From Actinomycetes bacterium (GTDB taxonomy: Bacteria > Actinomycetota > Acidimicrobiia > Acidimicrobiales > Ilumatobacteraceae), in NCBI GenBank assembly GCA_029782355.1, contig JAKOUY010000004.1, forward strand, positions 1 to 35,555: a stretch of 35,555 nucleotides of DNA, read 5' to 3'. The notes beneath the pieces were generated by a model that had not been told where the DNA came from, did no database searches, and was given only the letters and a program-made list of their open reading frames with translations. Both the position numbers and the translations under genes were made by a program. Of the stretch, positions 6,641-14,220 are shown piece after piece (position 1 is the stretch's first letter; the number at the start of each line of letters is the position of its first letter).

Positions 6641-8041
6641 GTGGACCCGACAACGCTGCCCGGCATGCACCTGCATGACACCTCGACGGAGGTGCTCACC
6701 CAGGCGATCCTGCGGTACGCCGTCGAGCGGATGCGCATGGATCCCCCGCTCGACGGACCGCGAACCATGGCCGAGCTGCGCGCCATGGCAGGACGGACGA
6801 TCACGCCCACCGGGATCGGCGGGCTGGAGGCCTTGCGCGTCTTCACCGACGTGCTGGCCCCGTCGTGCATCTCGGTCGACCACCAGCGGTTCCTGTCCTT
6901 CGTGCCGGCAGCTCCCACCGAGGCGGCGATCCTCTTCGATCTCGTCGTCGGAGCCTCCAGCATCTACGCCGGCTCGTGGCTGGAAGGAGGCGGGGCGGTC
7001 TTCGCCGAGAACGAGGCGCTGCGCTACCTGGCGGACCTGGCCGGCATGCCCCCTACCGCAGGAGGCGTGTTCGTCAGTGGGGGGACGGCCGGCAACCTCA
7101 GCGCGCTGATCGCGGCGCGGTACCGGTGGCGACACCGGTCCGGCGGGCGCCACGACCGGACCCGCGGCGCCATCGTGGTCAGCGCGGGAGCGCACAGCAG
7201 CATCGCCTCCGGAGCGCGGGCGATGGACGTCGACGTGGTTGCCGTGCCGGCCGACGGGCACGGGCGGTTGACCGGCGAATCGCTGGACGGCGTCCTGAAC
7301 GGCCTGCCGGCCGCCGACCGCGACCGGCTCTTCGCCGTGGTGTGCACGTCGGGCACCACCAACGCGGGCGTCATCGATGACCTGACCGCAGTGGCCGATG
7401 CCGCCGAGCGCGAGGGTCTGTGGATGCACGTCGACGGCGCCTACGGGGGCGCGGCGCTGGCCGCGCCCAGCGTGCGCCCGAAGTTCGCCGGGATCGAGCG
7501 AGCCGACAGCTTCATCTGCGACCCGCACAAGTGGCTGTTCGCCCCGTTCGACTGCTGCGCCCTCCTGTACCGCCAACCCGACGTGGCCCGGGCGGCACAC
7601 ACCCAGCACGCTGAGTACCTCGACGTCCTGCACGACGAGCACACCGCCACGGCACCGGAGTGGAACGCCAGCGACTACGCCCATCACCTCACCCGCCGGG
7701 CTCGGGGGCTGCCGTTCTGGTTCAGCCTGGCCACCCACGGGACCGCGGCGTACACCGCTGCCGTCGAGCGGACCTTGACGGTGGCCCGCCAGGCGGCACG
7801 GATGATCGATGACGCCCCCCATCTCGAGCTGGTGATGGAACCGGAGCTCGGTGTGGTGCTGTTCCGCCGCCTCGGATGGAATCCACCCGAGTATCAGCAG
7901 TGGAGCGACGACATGCTTCGCCGCCAACTGGCCTTCGTCGTTCCGACCAAGTGGCGTGGGGACACCGTCCTGCGCTTTTGCATCGTCAATCCGCTGACCA
8001 CCACCGACGACATCGCCTTGATCCTGGAGTCGTTGGCGTGA
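6641..8041 (+). CDS. PLP-dependent group II amino acid decarboxylase
   Basis: About 466 residues of fold-type I PLP enzyme in the aromatic-L-amino-acid/glutamate decarboxylase family. Motifs in order are S-G-G-T-A-G-N-L-S-A-L (phosphate binding), H-V-D-G-A-Y-G-G (the Asp that contacts the pyridine ring) and D-P-H-K-W-L-F, with the PLP-binding lysine at about residue 297. The likely reaction is decarboxylation of an aromatic or related L-amino acid; substrate cannot be read from sequence. The GTG at 6641 is chosen because TATCCG stands 6 nt upstream and the protein then begins at the usual family N-terminus. The stop overlaps the next start (GTGA), so the two genes are probably co-translated. 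Confidence 0.88.
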   Translation: MDPTTLPGMHLHDTSTEVLTQAILRYAVERMRMDPPLDGPRTMAELRAMAGRTITPTGIGGLEALRVFTDVLAPSCISVDHQRFLSFVPAAPTEAAILFDLVVGASSIYAGSWLEGGGAVFAENEALRYLADLAGMPPTAGGVFVSGGTAGNLSALIAARYRWRHRSGGRHDRTRGAIVVSAGAHSSIASGARAMDVDVVAVPADGHGRLTGESLDGVLNGLPAADRDRLFAVVCTSGTTNAGVIDDLTAVADAAEREGLWMHVDGAYGGAALAAPSVRPKFAGIERADSFICDPHKWLFAPFDCCALLYRQPDVARAAHTQHAEYLDVLHDEHTATAPEWNASDYAHHLTRRARGLPFWFSLATHGTAAYTAAVERTLTVARQAARMIDDAPHLELVMEPELGVVLFRRLGWNPPEYQQWSDDMLRRQLAFVVPTKWRGDTVLRFCIVNPLTTTDDIALILESLA

Positions 8042-9417
8042 GCACCGAGCCGGTCGAACTGGTCCTGCGCAACGCACTGCTGGTGGCGACGATGGACGAC
8101 GAGCGCCGGGAGCTGCCCGGCGGGTGGGTCGCCATCGACGGCGGGTTGATCCACTCGCTCGGCCGCCACGGCGAGCCGGCTCCGCCGGCGCAGCACACCG
8201 TCGACTGCAGCGAGTCACTGGTGACGCCAGGCCTGATCAACACCCACCACCACATCTACCAGAACCTCACCAGGGCCTACCCGCCGATGACCGCCAAGCC
8301 GCTGTTCGGCTGGCTGCAGACCCTGTATCCCCTGTGGCGGGCGATCACCGCCGAGGCCGTGTACACCAGCACCTACGTCGGTCTGGCGGAGCTGGCGCTC
8401 AGCGGCTGCACGACCTCGACCGATCACCTCTATCTCCACCCCCGTGGGGCTGGTGATCTGCTGGGGGCGGAGATCGACGCTGCCCGGCACCTCGGCCTGC
8501 GATTCCATCCGACCCGTGGATCGATGTCGCTCGGCGAGCGCGACGGGGGACTGCCACCGGACGACGTGGTTCAGGACGACGACGAGATCCTGGCCGAGAG
8601 CGAGCGGGCCGTGCGCCGCTGGCACGACCCGAGCCACGGGGCGATGACGCGCATCGCCCTGGCCCCGTGCAGCCCGTTCAGCGTGACCGAGGACCTGATG
8701 GTCCGCTCGGCCGAGCTGGCCGAACGGCTCGACGTTCGCCTGCACACCCACTTCGCCGAGAACGCCGAGGACGACGCCTTCAGCCTGGCCCGCTTCGGCT
8801 GCCGCCCGACGGAGTACCTGGAGCGCACGGGGTGGTGCACCGATCGAACCTGGGTGGCGCACTGCGTGATGCCCGACGACGGCGAGGTCGCCCGGCTGGG
8901 GGCCGCCGGCGTCGGTGTCGCCCATTGCCCGAGCAGCAACCTGATCCTGTCCAGCGGCATCTCCCCGGTGGCCGCGCTGCGCGCCGCCGGTTGCCCCGTC
9001 GGTCTCGGCGTCGACGGGTCCAGCTCGGCCGACGCCGCCTCGCTGTGGTTGGAGGCCCGCCAGGCGATGCTCGTGGCGAAGCTGCGCGATGGCCCACCGG
9101 CCGGCTCGGGGCGGACGTCGCTGGAGATGGCCACCCGTGGTGGGGCGGCGTGCCTCGGACGGCTGGGCGAGTTGGGGGTGCTGGCGCCGGGCGCGGTGGC
9201 CGACGTGGCGGTCTGGCGGCTCACCGGCCCGGTGTTCGCCGGCGCGGTGGCCGACCCGATCGAAGCGTGGGTCCGGTGTGGGCCGGCGTCGGCGTGGCAC
9301 ACCATCGTGGGCGGGCGATTCTTGGTGGCCGACGGGTGCCCGCTGGCCACCGACCTCGACGAGCACCTCGTCCTCCACGCCGTCAACGCCGCCCGACTCC
9401 AGCAGTTGATCCGCTGA
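8038..9417 (+). CDS. Amidohydrolase, probable 8-oxoguanine deaminase
   Basis: A 459-residue TIM-barrel amidohydrolase of the cytosine/guanine deaminase group. Metal-site features are H-H-H-I-Y-Q (residues 70-75), a His in L-H-T-H-F-A-E, V-A-H-C-V, and the catalytic Asp in G-V-D-G-S-S-S-A-D. The H-H-H-x-Y-Q-N-L-T-R signature and the S-S-S-A-D loop fit the 8-oxoguanine deaminase branch, which makes urate from 8-oxoguanine; related hydroxydechloroatrazine-type deaminases are the alternative. The GTG start overlaps the decarboxylase stop by 4 bp. The xanthine-dehydrogenase-like fusion upstream supports a purine role. Confidence 0.82.
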   Translation: MSTEPVELVLRNALLVATMDDERRELPGGWVAIDGGLIHSLGRHGEPAPPAQHTVDCSESLVTPGLINTHHHIYQNLTRAYPPMTAKPLFGWLQTLYPLWRAITAEAVYTSTYVGLAELALSGCTTSTDHLYLHPRGAGDLLGAEIDAARHLGLRFHPTRGSMSLGERDGGLPPDDVVQDDDEILAESERAVRRWHDPSHGAMTRIALAPCSPFSVTEDLMVRSAELAERLDVRLHTHFAENAEDDAFSLARFGCRPTEYLERTGWCTDRTWVAHCVMPDDGEVARLGAAGVGVAHCPSSNLILSSGISPVAALRAAGCPVGLGVDGSSSADAASLWLEARQAMLVAKLRDGPPAGSGRTSLEMATRGGAACLGRLGELGVLAPGAVADVAVWRLTGPVFAGAVADPIEAWVRCGPASAWHTIVGGRFLVADGCPLATDLDEHLVLHAVNAARLQQLIR

Positions 9418-9429
9418 GCCGGTGAACCC

Positions 9430-10011
9430 ATGATCGCTGCGTTCTTCGCCGCCTTCGGCCCGGTGTTCCTGGCCGAGCTGCCGGACAAGACCATGTTCGC
9501 CTCGTTGGTGCTGACCACCCGGACCCGCCGCCCGCTGGCAGTGTGGACCGGCGTTGCCGTGGCGTTCACCATGCACGTGGTGTTGGCTGTGGCAGTGGGT
9601 TCGCTGCTCGGGCGGCTGCCTAGAACGCCGGTGCGCTTGGTGATCGCCGCCGTGTTCGTGGTGGGCGGCGTGCTGATGTTCCGCTCGGCGTCGAAGCCGG
9701 ACGAGGAGTCGGCCGCCGACGAGGAGCCGGCGCCGCATACGTTCGGCCGGGTGGCGTTGATGTCGGCGTCAGTGGTGGGTCTGGCCGAGTTCGGCGACCT
9801 CACCCAGCTGACCACCGCCAGCATCGCCGCCCGGTATCACCGGCCCGTTGCCGTGGCACTCGGCGCCTGGTGCGCGCTGGTGACCGTGGCCGCCCTGGCC
9901 GTCACCGCCGGCCGGTGGATCGTCCGACGAGTCCCCCTGCACCTCGTCCAGCGCATCGGCGGCGTGCTCTTCGTGATCTTCGGCATCATCACCGCCGCCA
10001 CCGCATTCTGA
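9430..10011 (+). CDS. GDT1/TMEM165 (UPF0016) family cation transporter
   Basis: A 193-residue membrane protein with two homologous halves of three helices each. The first half carries A-E-L-P-D-K-T (about residues 15-21). The second carries A-E-F-G-D-L-T-Q, matching the duplicated E-x-G-D-(K/R)-(T/S) signature only partly. An acidic linker (D-E-E-S-A-A-D-E-E-P) joins the halves. Family members export Mn2+ or exchange Ca2+/H+. It is 12 nt after the deaminase stop with a GGTGA element just before the ATG, so it may be co-transcribed; a functional link is not evident. Confidence 0.88.
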   Translation: MIAAFFAAFGPVFLAELPDKTMFASLVLTTRTRRPLAVWTGVAVAFTMHVVLAVAVGSLLGRLPRTPVRLVIAAVFVVGGVLMFRSASKPDEESAADEEPAPHTFGRVALMSASVVGLAEFGDLTQLTTASIAARYHRPVAVALGAWCALVTVAALAVTAGRWIVRRVPLHLVQRIGGVLFVIFGIITAATAF

Positions 10012-10047
10012 CCCCGCCACCCCACCCTTCCCCCACCCCTTCCCTTC

Positions 10048-10135
10048 GCGCACAAACGCTCCGCGCTCCCGTGCGCGTGTCATCCCGAGTTTGTGCGCGT
10101 ACACAGGCGCGCGGAGCGTTTGTGTACGCGCACAG
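10048..10135. repeat. nested inverted repeats between convergent genes
   Basis: Two alternative dyads share sequence. Arm pair A is 10051-10066 with 10109-10124 (16 bp perfect, 42-nt loop). Arm pair B is 10092-10105 with 10121-10134 (14 bp perfect, 15-nt loop). They cannot form together because 10121-10124 belongs to both. Three copies of a TTTGTG(TA)CGCGC-like word occur, in both orientations. The region separates the transporter (plus) from the sigma factor (minus), so a terminator or an extragenic palindromic repeat is likely. Confidence 0.6.
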
Positions 10136-10241
10136 ACTTGCGGAATCCTGATCGGGATGGCTCCAGTCGAGGTCAGTGGCCAACGAACTCGGACCAGACA
10201 ATCACCAAAGCGCGGCCCCGCCGCTCGGCGACCGGGACTGC

Positions 10242-11489
10242 CTACGGGCGGCGTTCGACGAGGAACGCACGCTCGACGTCGTTGTCGCAGCGCTCGATCG
10301 CCAGGTCGTAGCACGCTGCCGCCGCATCGAGCTGCCCGAGGCGGCGCAGCAGATCAGCACGAACGGCCGGCAGGCGGTGCGAGGTGGGCAGCAACTCGTC
10401 CAGACCATCGAGCAGGGCCAACGCCGCTTGCGGGCCCTCAACTTCGGCCACCGCGACCGCTTGGTTGAGCCGGACGACCGGTGAGCCCGTCAGCGCCGCC
10501 AGCGCCGCATAGTGCGCGCTGATCGCCGCCCAGTCCGTGGCACTCGCCGTGGCCGCCCGCCCGTGTTCGGCGGCGATGAGCGCCTGGCGGCGCAGCGACT
10601 CGGCGTACCCCGTTGTGGGTGACAGCGAAAAGAGGTGGCGCGAGGCGCTGGCGATCTCGTCGTGGCGCCACAACGTGCGGTCCTGGTCGGCCAGGGTCAC
10701 CAGACGGCCGTCGGTCATCCGAGCATCACGACGGGCGTGCTGGAACTGCAGCAGTGCGAGCAGGGCTGTCACCTGTGGTGCGTCCGGGACGACCTGCTGC
10801 AACACCACCGCCAACTCAACAGCCTCACCCGCCAAATCGGGGCGCAGGAGCTCGGTGCCCGAGCCCGGCGTGTACCCGGCGGTGAACGCCAGATAGATCG
10901 TGCGGCACACCTCGTCCAGGCGCGCGGCCAGTTCATCGGCAACCGGTCGAGACAGGGGGATCCCGGCAGCGACGATGCGCTGCTTGGCCCTGGTGATCCG
11001 CGCGGCCATCGTGTCCCGAGGCACCAGGAACAACCTGGCGATCTCGTGGGTGGCAGTGCCGATCACCAGCCGCAATGCCAACGGGGCCCTCGACTCGGCG
11101 CCGAGCGCCGGATGGCAACAGAGCAGGATCAGCTGCAAGCGCTCGTCGGGAAGGGCCTCGGCAACGTCGCCCGAGCCGTGGGCGGCATCCGGTCGGGCCG
11201 CCAGGCGGGCGGCAGTCCGACCGGCGACCGCCTCCGACCGCAGTCGCCCGACGAGGTGGCGATACGCCGTCGTATACAGCCAGCCCGCCGGGTTGGCCGG
11301 CGCACCGTCGCCGGGCCATCCGCGAGCAGCGCGGGCGAACGCCTCGCCAAGCGCGTCCTCGACCAGGTCGATCCGGCGGGTCTTGACCACGAGGAGGGCG
11401 ATGAGCCTGCCCCAGTGCTGCCGATGGACCTGCCCGAGCAGTTCGGCGGTGTCAGCCGACGTCGATGACGGGCCGGATTTCGATGTCAT
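10242..11489 (-). CDS. ECF sigma factor, ECF42 type with C-terminal TPR-like extension
   Basis: A 415-residue extracytoplasmic-function sigma factor. Region 2 (about 20-90) contains H-R-Q-H-W-G-R-L-I-A-L-L and an A-F-A-R-A-A-R-G-W-P block. Region 4 (about 120-175) has the HTH with T-H-E-I-A-R-L-F-L-V-P-R-D-T-M-A-A-R-I-T-R. The remaining 230 residues are the alpha-helical extension (DUF6596/TPR-like) typical of the ECF42 group, which takes the place of a separate anti-sigma factor. ECF42 genes are characteristically paired with DGPF/YCII proteins, as here: the partner lies directly upstream and its end overlaps this start by 38 bp. Confidence 0.9.
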   Translation of the reverse strand: MTSKSGPSSTSADTAELLGQVHRQHWGRLIALLVVKTRRIDLVEDALGEAFARAARGWPGDGAPANPAGWLYTTAYRHLVGRLRSEAVAGRTAARLAARPDAAHGSGDVAEALPDERLQLILLCCHPALGAESRAPLALRLVIGTATHEIARLFLVPRDTMAARITRAKQRIVAAGIPLSRPVADELAARLDEVCRTIYLAFTAGYTPGSGTELLRPDLAGEAVELAVVLQQVVPDAPQVTALLALLQFQHARRDARMTDGRLVTLADQDRTLWRHDEIASASRHLFSLSPTTGYAESLRRQALIAAEHGRAATASATDWAAISAHYAALAALTGSPVVRLNQAVAVAEVEGPQAALALLDGLDELLPTSHRLPAVRADLLRRLGQLDAAAACYDLAIERCDNDVERAFLVERRP

Positions 11490-11805
11490 AGGCGGGGAGG
11501 ACGCGGCAAAGGTCGATCACGGTGTCCAGGTCGGGTGCCTCGATCAGGTAGAACCCACCGATGTGTTCGGCCGCTTCGGCGAAGCGGCCTTCGGTAATCG
11601 TCATCTGGCCGGCGCGGGTACGCAGGGTGGTCGCGCCCGACGACTCTGCCAGTGCCTCGCCGCTTTCGATGCTCACGCCGTCGCGCGCCTTACAGGCACG
11701 CGAGAACGCGTAGTGCTGCTCCATCCCGGCCGCCTGCTCCTCGGGTGACATGTCGTCCCACAGGGGCAGTTCGCCATATCCGGCCAGTAGCACGAAGTAC
11801 TTCAT
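11452..11805 (-). CDS. DGPF/YCII-related protein
   Basis: A 117-residue dimeric alpha+beta-barrel protein of the YCII/DGPF family. Family features are the start M-K-Y-F-V-L-L, the central T-E-G-R-F-A-E-A-A-E-H-I-G-G-F-Y (a variant of the D-G-P-F-A-E-T-K-E motif) and a C-terminal I-E-I-R-P-V. The biochemical role of DGPF proteins is unsettled; they are candidate targets or effectors of ECF42 sigma factors. The ATG has a canonical Shine-Dalgarno AAGGAG 8 nt upstream. It is translated just before the sigma factor with overlapping ends. Confidence 0.88.
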   Translation of the reverse strand: MKYFVLLAGYGELPLWDDMSPEEQAAGMEQHYAFSRACKARDGVSIESGEALAESSGATTLRTRAGQMTITEGRFAEAAEHIGGFYLIEAPDLDTVIDLCRVLPAYDIEIRPVIDVG

Positions 11806-11884
11806 GATGATCGCTCCTTCTGGCGCCGTCGTGTCGGGCGCTCCTCGTGATGACGCGACCGATGACGCGAATTCGACATCGTGG

Positions 11885-12094
11885 TTACGCAGGCGGATCC
11901 TTCGGTGCCTTCAGCGCGGCGTAGGCCCACAGCAGCCCGAGGATGACCGCCACCAGGATGACGCCACGCACCAGCCAGCGGATCACGCCGAGGACGCTGG
12001 TCAACAGCACCCAGCCGACCACGGCGACGACCAGCCAGCCGACCAGGGTGGCCAGCACGGAGCCGGTGCGTTCCGGTGACGACGAGCGGGCCAC
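11885..12094 (-). CDS. small two-helix membrane protein
   Basis: A 69-residue protein with a short polar N-terminus, two hydrophobic helices (about 14-33 and 40-60) separated by I-R-W-L-V-R, and a charged tail (K-A-P-K-D-P-P-A). The GTG at 12094 has TAGGCT 6 nt upstream, a leaderless layout. It follows the GlnR-like regulator by 9 nt on the same strand. No family is recognised. Confidence 0.6.
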   Translation of the reverse strand: MARSSSPERTGSVLATLVGWLVVAVVGWVLLTSVLGVIRWLVRGVILVAVILGLLWAYAALKAPKDPPA

Positions 12095-12103
12095 CCCGCC
12101 AGC

Positions 12104-12760
12104 CTACGACCAGCGGCTCTGCCCGAAGCGGTAGCCCACCGAGCGGACCGTCTGGATCAGGTTGGCGTGCTCCTCGCCGAGCTTGGCGCGCAGTCGGCGG
12201 ATGTGCACGTCCACGGTGCGAGCGCCGCCGAAGTACTCATAGCCCCACACTCGGCTGAGCAGGGTCTCGCGGGTGAACACCTTGCCCGGGCTCTGCGCCA
12301 GGAACTTGAGCAGCGCGTACTCCATGTACGTCAGGTCCAGCGGGCGGCCCTCGATGGTGGCCTGGTAGGTCTCCAGGTTCAGCGCCAGGTCGGCGTACTC
12401 GACCATGTCGCCAGGCTCGGAGCCGGTGGACCGGAAGAACAGGTGTCGCAGCCGGGCCTCGGCCTCGGCCGGATGGAACGGCGACAGGCAGAAGTCCTCG
12501 AACAACTCAGCGTGGGCATCCAACTCGGCCAGCTGCGACCCGCCGATGAGCACCAGCACTGGCACCTGCGCGGCGCGGGCCTTCAGCGCCCGGCACATCC
12601 CCCAGCCGTCGCCGCCCACCGACACGGTCACCACCGCGCCCGACCAGTCACCGGTCAGCTCGTCGGGACCGTCGAGCGCCTTCCAGCGGAAGCCAGCCAG
12701 ATCGAGTGTCCGCACCAGTTCCGGGCTGGGCCCGGCGGGGAACACGGCGATCGGGTCCAT
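12104..12760 (-). CDS. glnR: GlnR-like OmpR-family transcriptional regulator
   Basis: About 218 residues. The N-terminal half is a degenerate receiver domain in which the phospho-acceptor Asp is not visible (V-T-V-S-V-G-G at that strand). The C-terminal winged helix (about 120-215) is strongly OmpR-like, with L-T-Y-M-E-Y-A-L-L-K-F-L-A, V-F-T-R-E-T-L-L, W-G-Y-E-Y-F-G-G-A-R-T-V-D-V-H-I-R-R-L-R and V-R-S-V-G-Y-R-F. These are hallmarks of actinobacterial GlnR, the orphan nitrogen regulator. It follows glnA by 11 nt and lies near a GlnR-type operator at 15281-15318. RegX3-like regulators are the main alternative. ATG 12760 is chosen (TAGGCG lies 8 nt upstream); GTG 12769 is also possible. Confidence 0.78.
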   Translation of the reverse strand: MDPIAVFPAGPSPELVRTLDLAGFRWKALDGPDELTGDWSGAVVTVSVGGDGWGMCRALKARAAQVPVLVLIGGSQLAELDAHAELFEDFCLSPFHPAEAEARLRHLFFRSTGSEPGDMVEYADLALNLETYQATIEGRPLDLTYMEYALLKFLAQSPGKVFTRETLLSRVWGYEYFGGARTVDVHIRRLRAKLGEEHANLIQTVRSVGYRFGQSRWS

Positions 12761-12771
12761 GATGGCCACGC

Positions 12772-14109
12772 CTACAGCGCCCTCAGGTAGTGCTCGATCT
12801 CATAGGCGCTGACGTGCGTCTTGTACGCCCGCCACTCGGCACGCTTGTTGCGCAGGAACCACTCGAAGATGTGCTCGCCCAGCGCCTCGGCAGCCAGCTC
12901 GGAGCGCTCCATCACCTTCAGGGCGTCGGCCAGCGAGGCGGGAAGTGTGTCAATGCCCAGCTTGGTCAGCGCGGCGTCGTCCATCTCGAACAGGTTGCTG
13001 TCCGCCTCGGCGGGCAACTCGTAGCCCTCGCGCACGCCACGTAGCCCGGCGGCGAGGATCAGGCTGAAGGCCAGGTACGGGTTGCACGAGGGGTCCGGGG
13101 AGCGGAACTCCAGCCGGGTGGCGTTGGGGTTGCCACGCTTGGCGATGGGCACGCGGATCAGTCCGCTGCGGTTGTTGCGCGCCCAGCTCACGTGGACCGG
13201 CGCCTCGAACCCGGGCACCAGGCGCTTGTAGCTGTTGACCGTCTGGTTGGTGATCGCCGTGATCTCGGCGGCATGGCGGAGCAGCCCGGCCATGAACGCC
13301 TTGGCCACCGCAGACAGGTGGTACGGGTCGTCGGCGTCGTAGAACGCGTTCGTGTCACCGTCGAACAGCGACATGTGCACGTGCATCCCGCTCCCCTGGA
13401 CACCCTCCAGCGGCTTGGGCATGAACGTGGCGTGCACCCCCTGGCTGGCGGCGACCTCCTTGACCACCAGCCGGAAGGTCATCACCGAATCCGCCATCGT
13501 CAGGGCGTCGGTGTGACGCAGATCGATCTCCTGCTGGCTGGGTGCATCCTCGTGGAAGCTGTACTCGACCGGGATGCTCATCGTTTCGAGGGTGCGGATC
13601 GTCTGCTTGCGCAGCGAACCGGTCACGTCGGTGGTCGTCAGGTCGAAGAACCCGCCCTCGTCGAGGGGCTGGGGCGCGTGTCCGGGAACGGGCGGAGCAA
13701 AGTAGAAGAACTCGATGTCGGGCGAGACGTAGAAGCTGTAGCCGGCAGACTGCGCAGCCTTCAGATTGCGGCGCAGCACCTGGCGGGGGTCACCCTCGAA
13801 GTCCGAGCCGTCGAGGCGGTGGATGTCGCAGAACACCCGAGCCTCGGCGGCTTTCGGGTCGGCCCACGGCAGGACCTCGAAGGTGTTCGGGTCGGGGATC
13901 GCCAGGACGTCGCTCTCCTGGATCCGACTGAACCCATCGATCGACGACCCGTCGAAGGCCATGCCGTCCTCGAGGGCGCTCTCGAGCTCGGCGGGACTGA
14001 TCGCGAAGCTCTTCAGGTTGCCGAGCACGTCGGTGAACCACAGCCGCACCAGGCGCACGCCACGCTCCTCGACGGTGCGGAGCACATAGTCACGCTGCTG
14101 GTCGAGCAT
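12772..14109 (-). CDS. glnA: Glutamine synthetase type I (GSI-alpha)
   Basis: About 445 residues, covering the complete GSI. Visible signatures are the N-terminal F-T-D-V-L-G, D-G-S-S-I-D-G-F (ammonium pocket), I-E-F-F-Y-F (metal ligand) and N-P-Y-L-A-F. It lacks the extra segment of GSI-beta, and the adenylylation loop reads N-L-F-E-M instead of N-L-Y-D-L-P. Control by adenylylation is therefore unlikely. The arginine in G-F-S-R-I-Q-E-S-D matches the feedback-sensing Arg62 position of Bacillus GSI-alpha. ATG 14109 is preferred because AGGTGA stands 5 nt upstream; GTG 14118 is in frame. It makes glutamine from glutamate, ammonium and ATP. Confidence 0.93.
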   Translation of the reverse strand: MLDQQRDYVLRTVEERGVRLVRLWFTDVLGNLKSFAISPAELESALEDGMAFDGSSIDGFSRIQESDVLAIPDPNTFEVLPWADPKAAEARVFCDIHRLDGSDFEGDPRQVLRRNLKAAQSAGYSFYVSPDIEFFYFAPPVPGHAPQPLDEGGFFDLTTTDVTGSLRKQTIRTLETMSIPVEYSFHEDAPSQQEIDLRHTDALTMADSVMTFRLVVKEVAASQGVHATFMPKPLEGVQGSGMHVHMSLFDGDTNAFYDADDPYHLSAVAKAFMAGLLRHAAEITAITNQTVNSYKRLVPGFEAPVHVSWARNNRSGLIRVPIAKRGNPNATRLEFRSPDPSCNPYLAFSLILAAGLRGVREGYELPAEADSNLFEMDDAALTKLGIDTLPASLADALKVMERSELAAEALGEHIFEWFLRNKRAEWRAYKTHVSAYEIEHYLRAL

Positions 14110-14155
14110 CCGGCTCACCTCGTCAGTCTCGCACCTCGGTCGGGAAACACCGCCC

Positions 14156-14200
14156 GGTGATCATCGAATGTCGACGCCATGCCGACATTCGATGATCACC
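14156..14200. terminator. 18-bp perfect inverted repeat between glnII and glnA
   Basis: The arms 14156-14173 and 14183-14200 are perfect reverse complements of 18 bp around a 9-nt loop. The dyad starts 21 nt downstream of the glnII stop and ends about 47 nt upstream of the glnA start. It can terminate glnII transcription or act as a regulatory dyad for glnA. No T-tract follows. The arm does not resemble the GlnR half-sites seen upstream of glnII. Confidence 0.6.
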
Positions 14201-14220
14201 TGCGGGGGGCGGGGTGGGGG

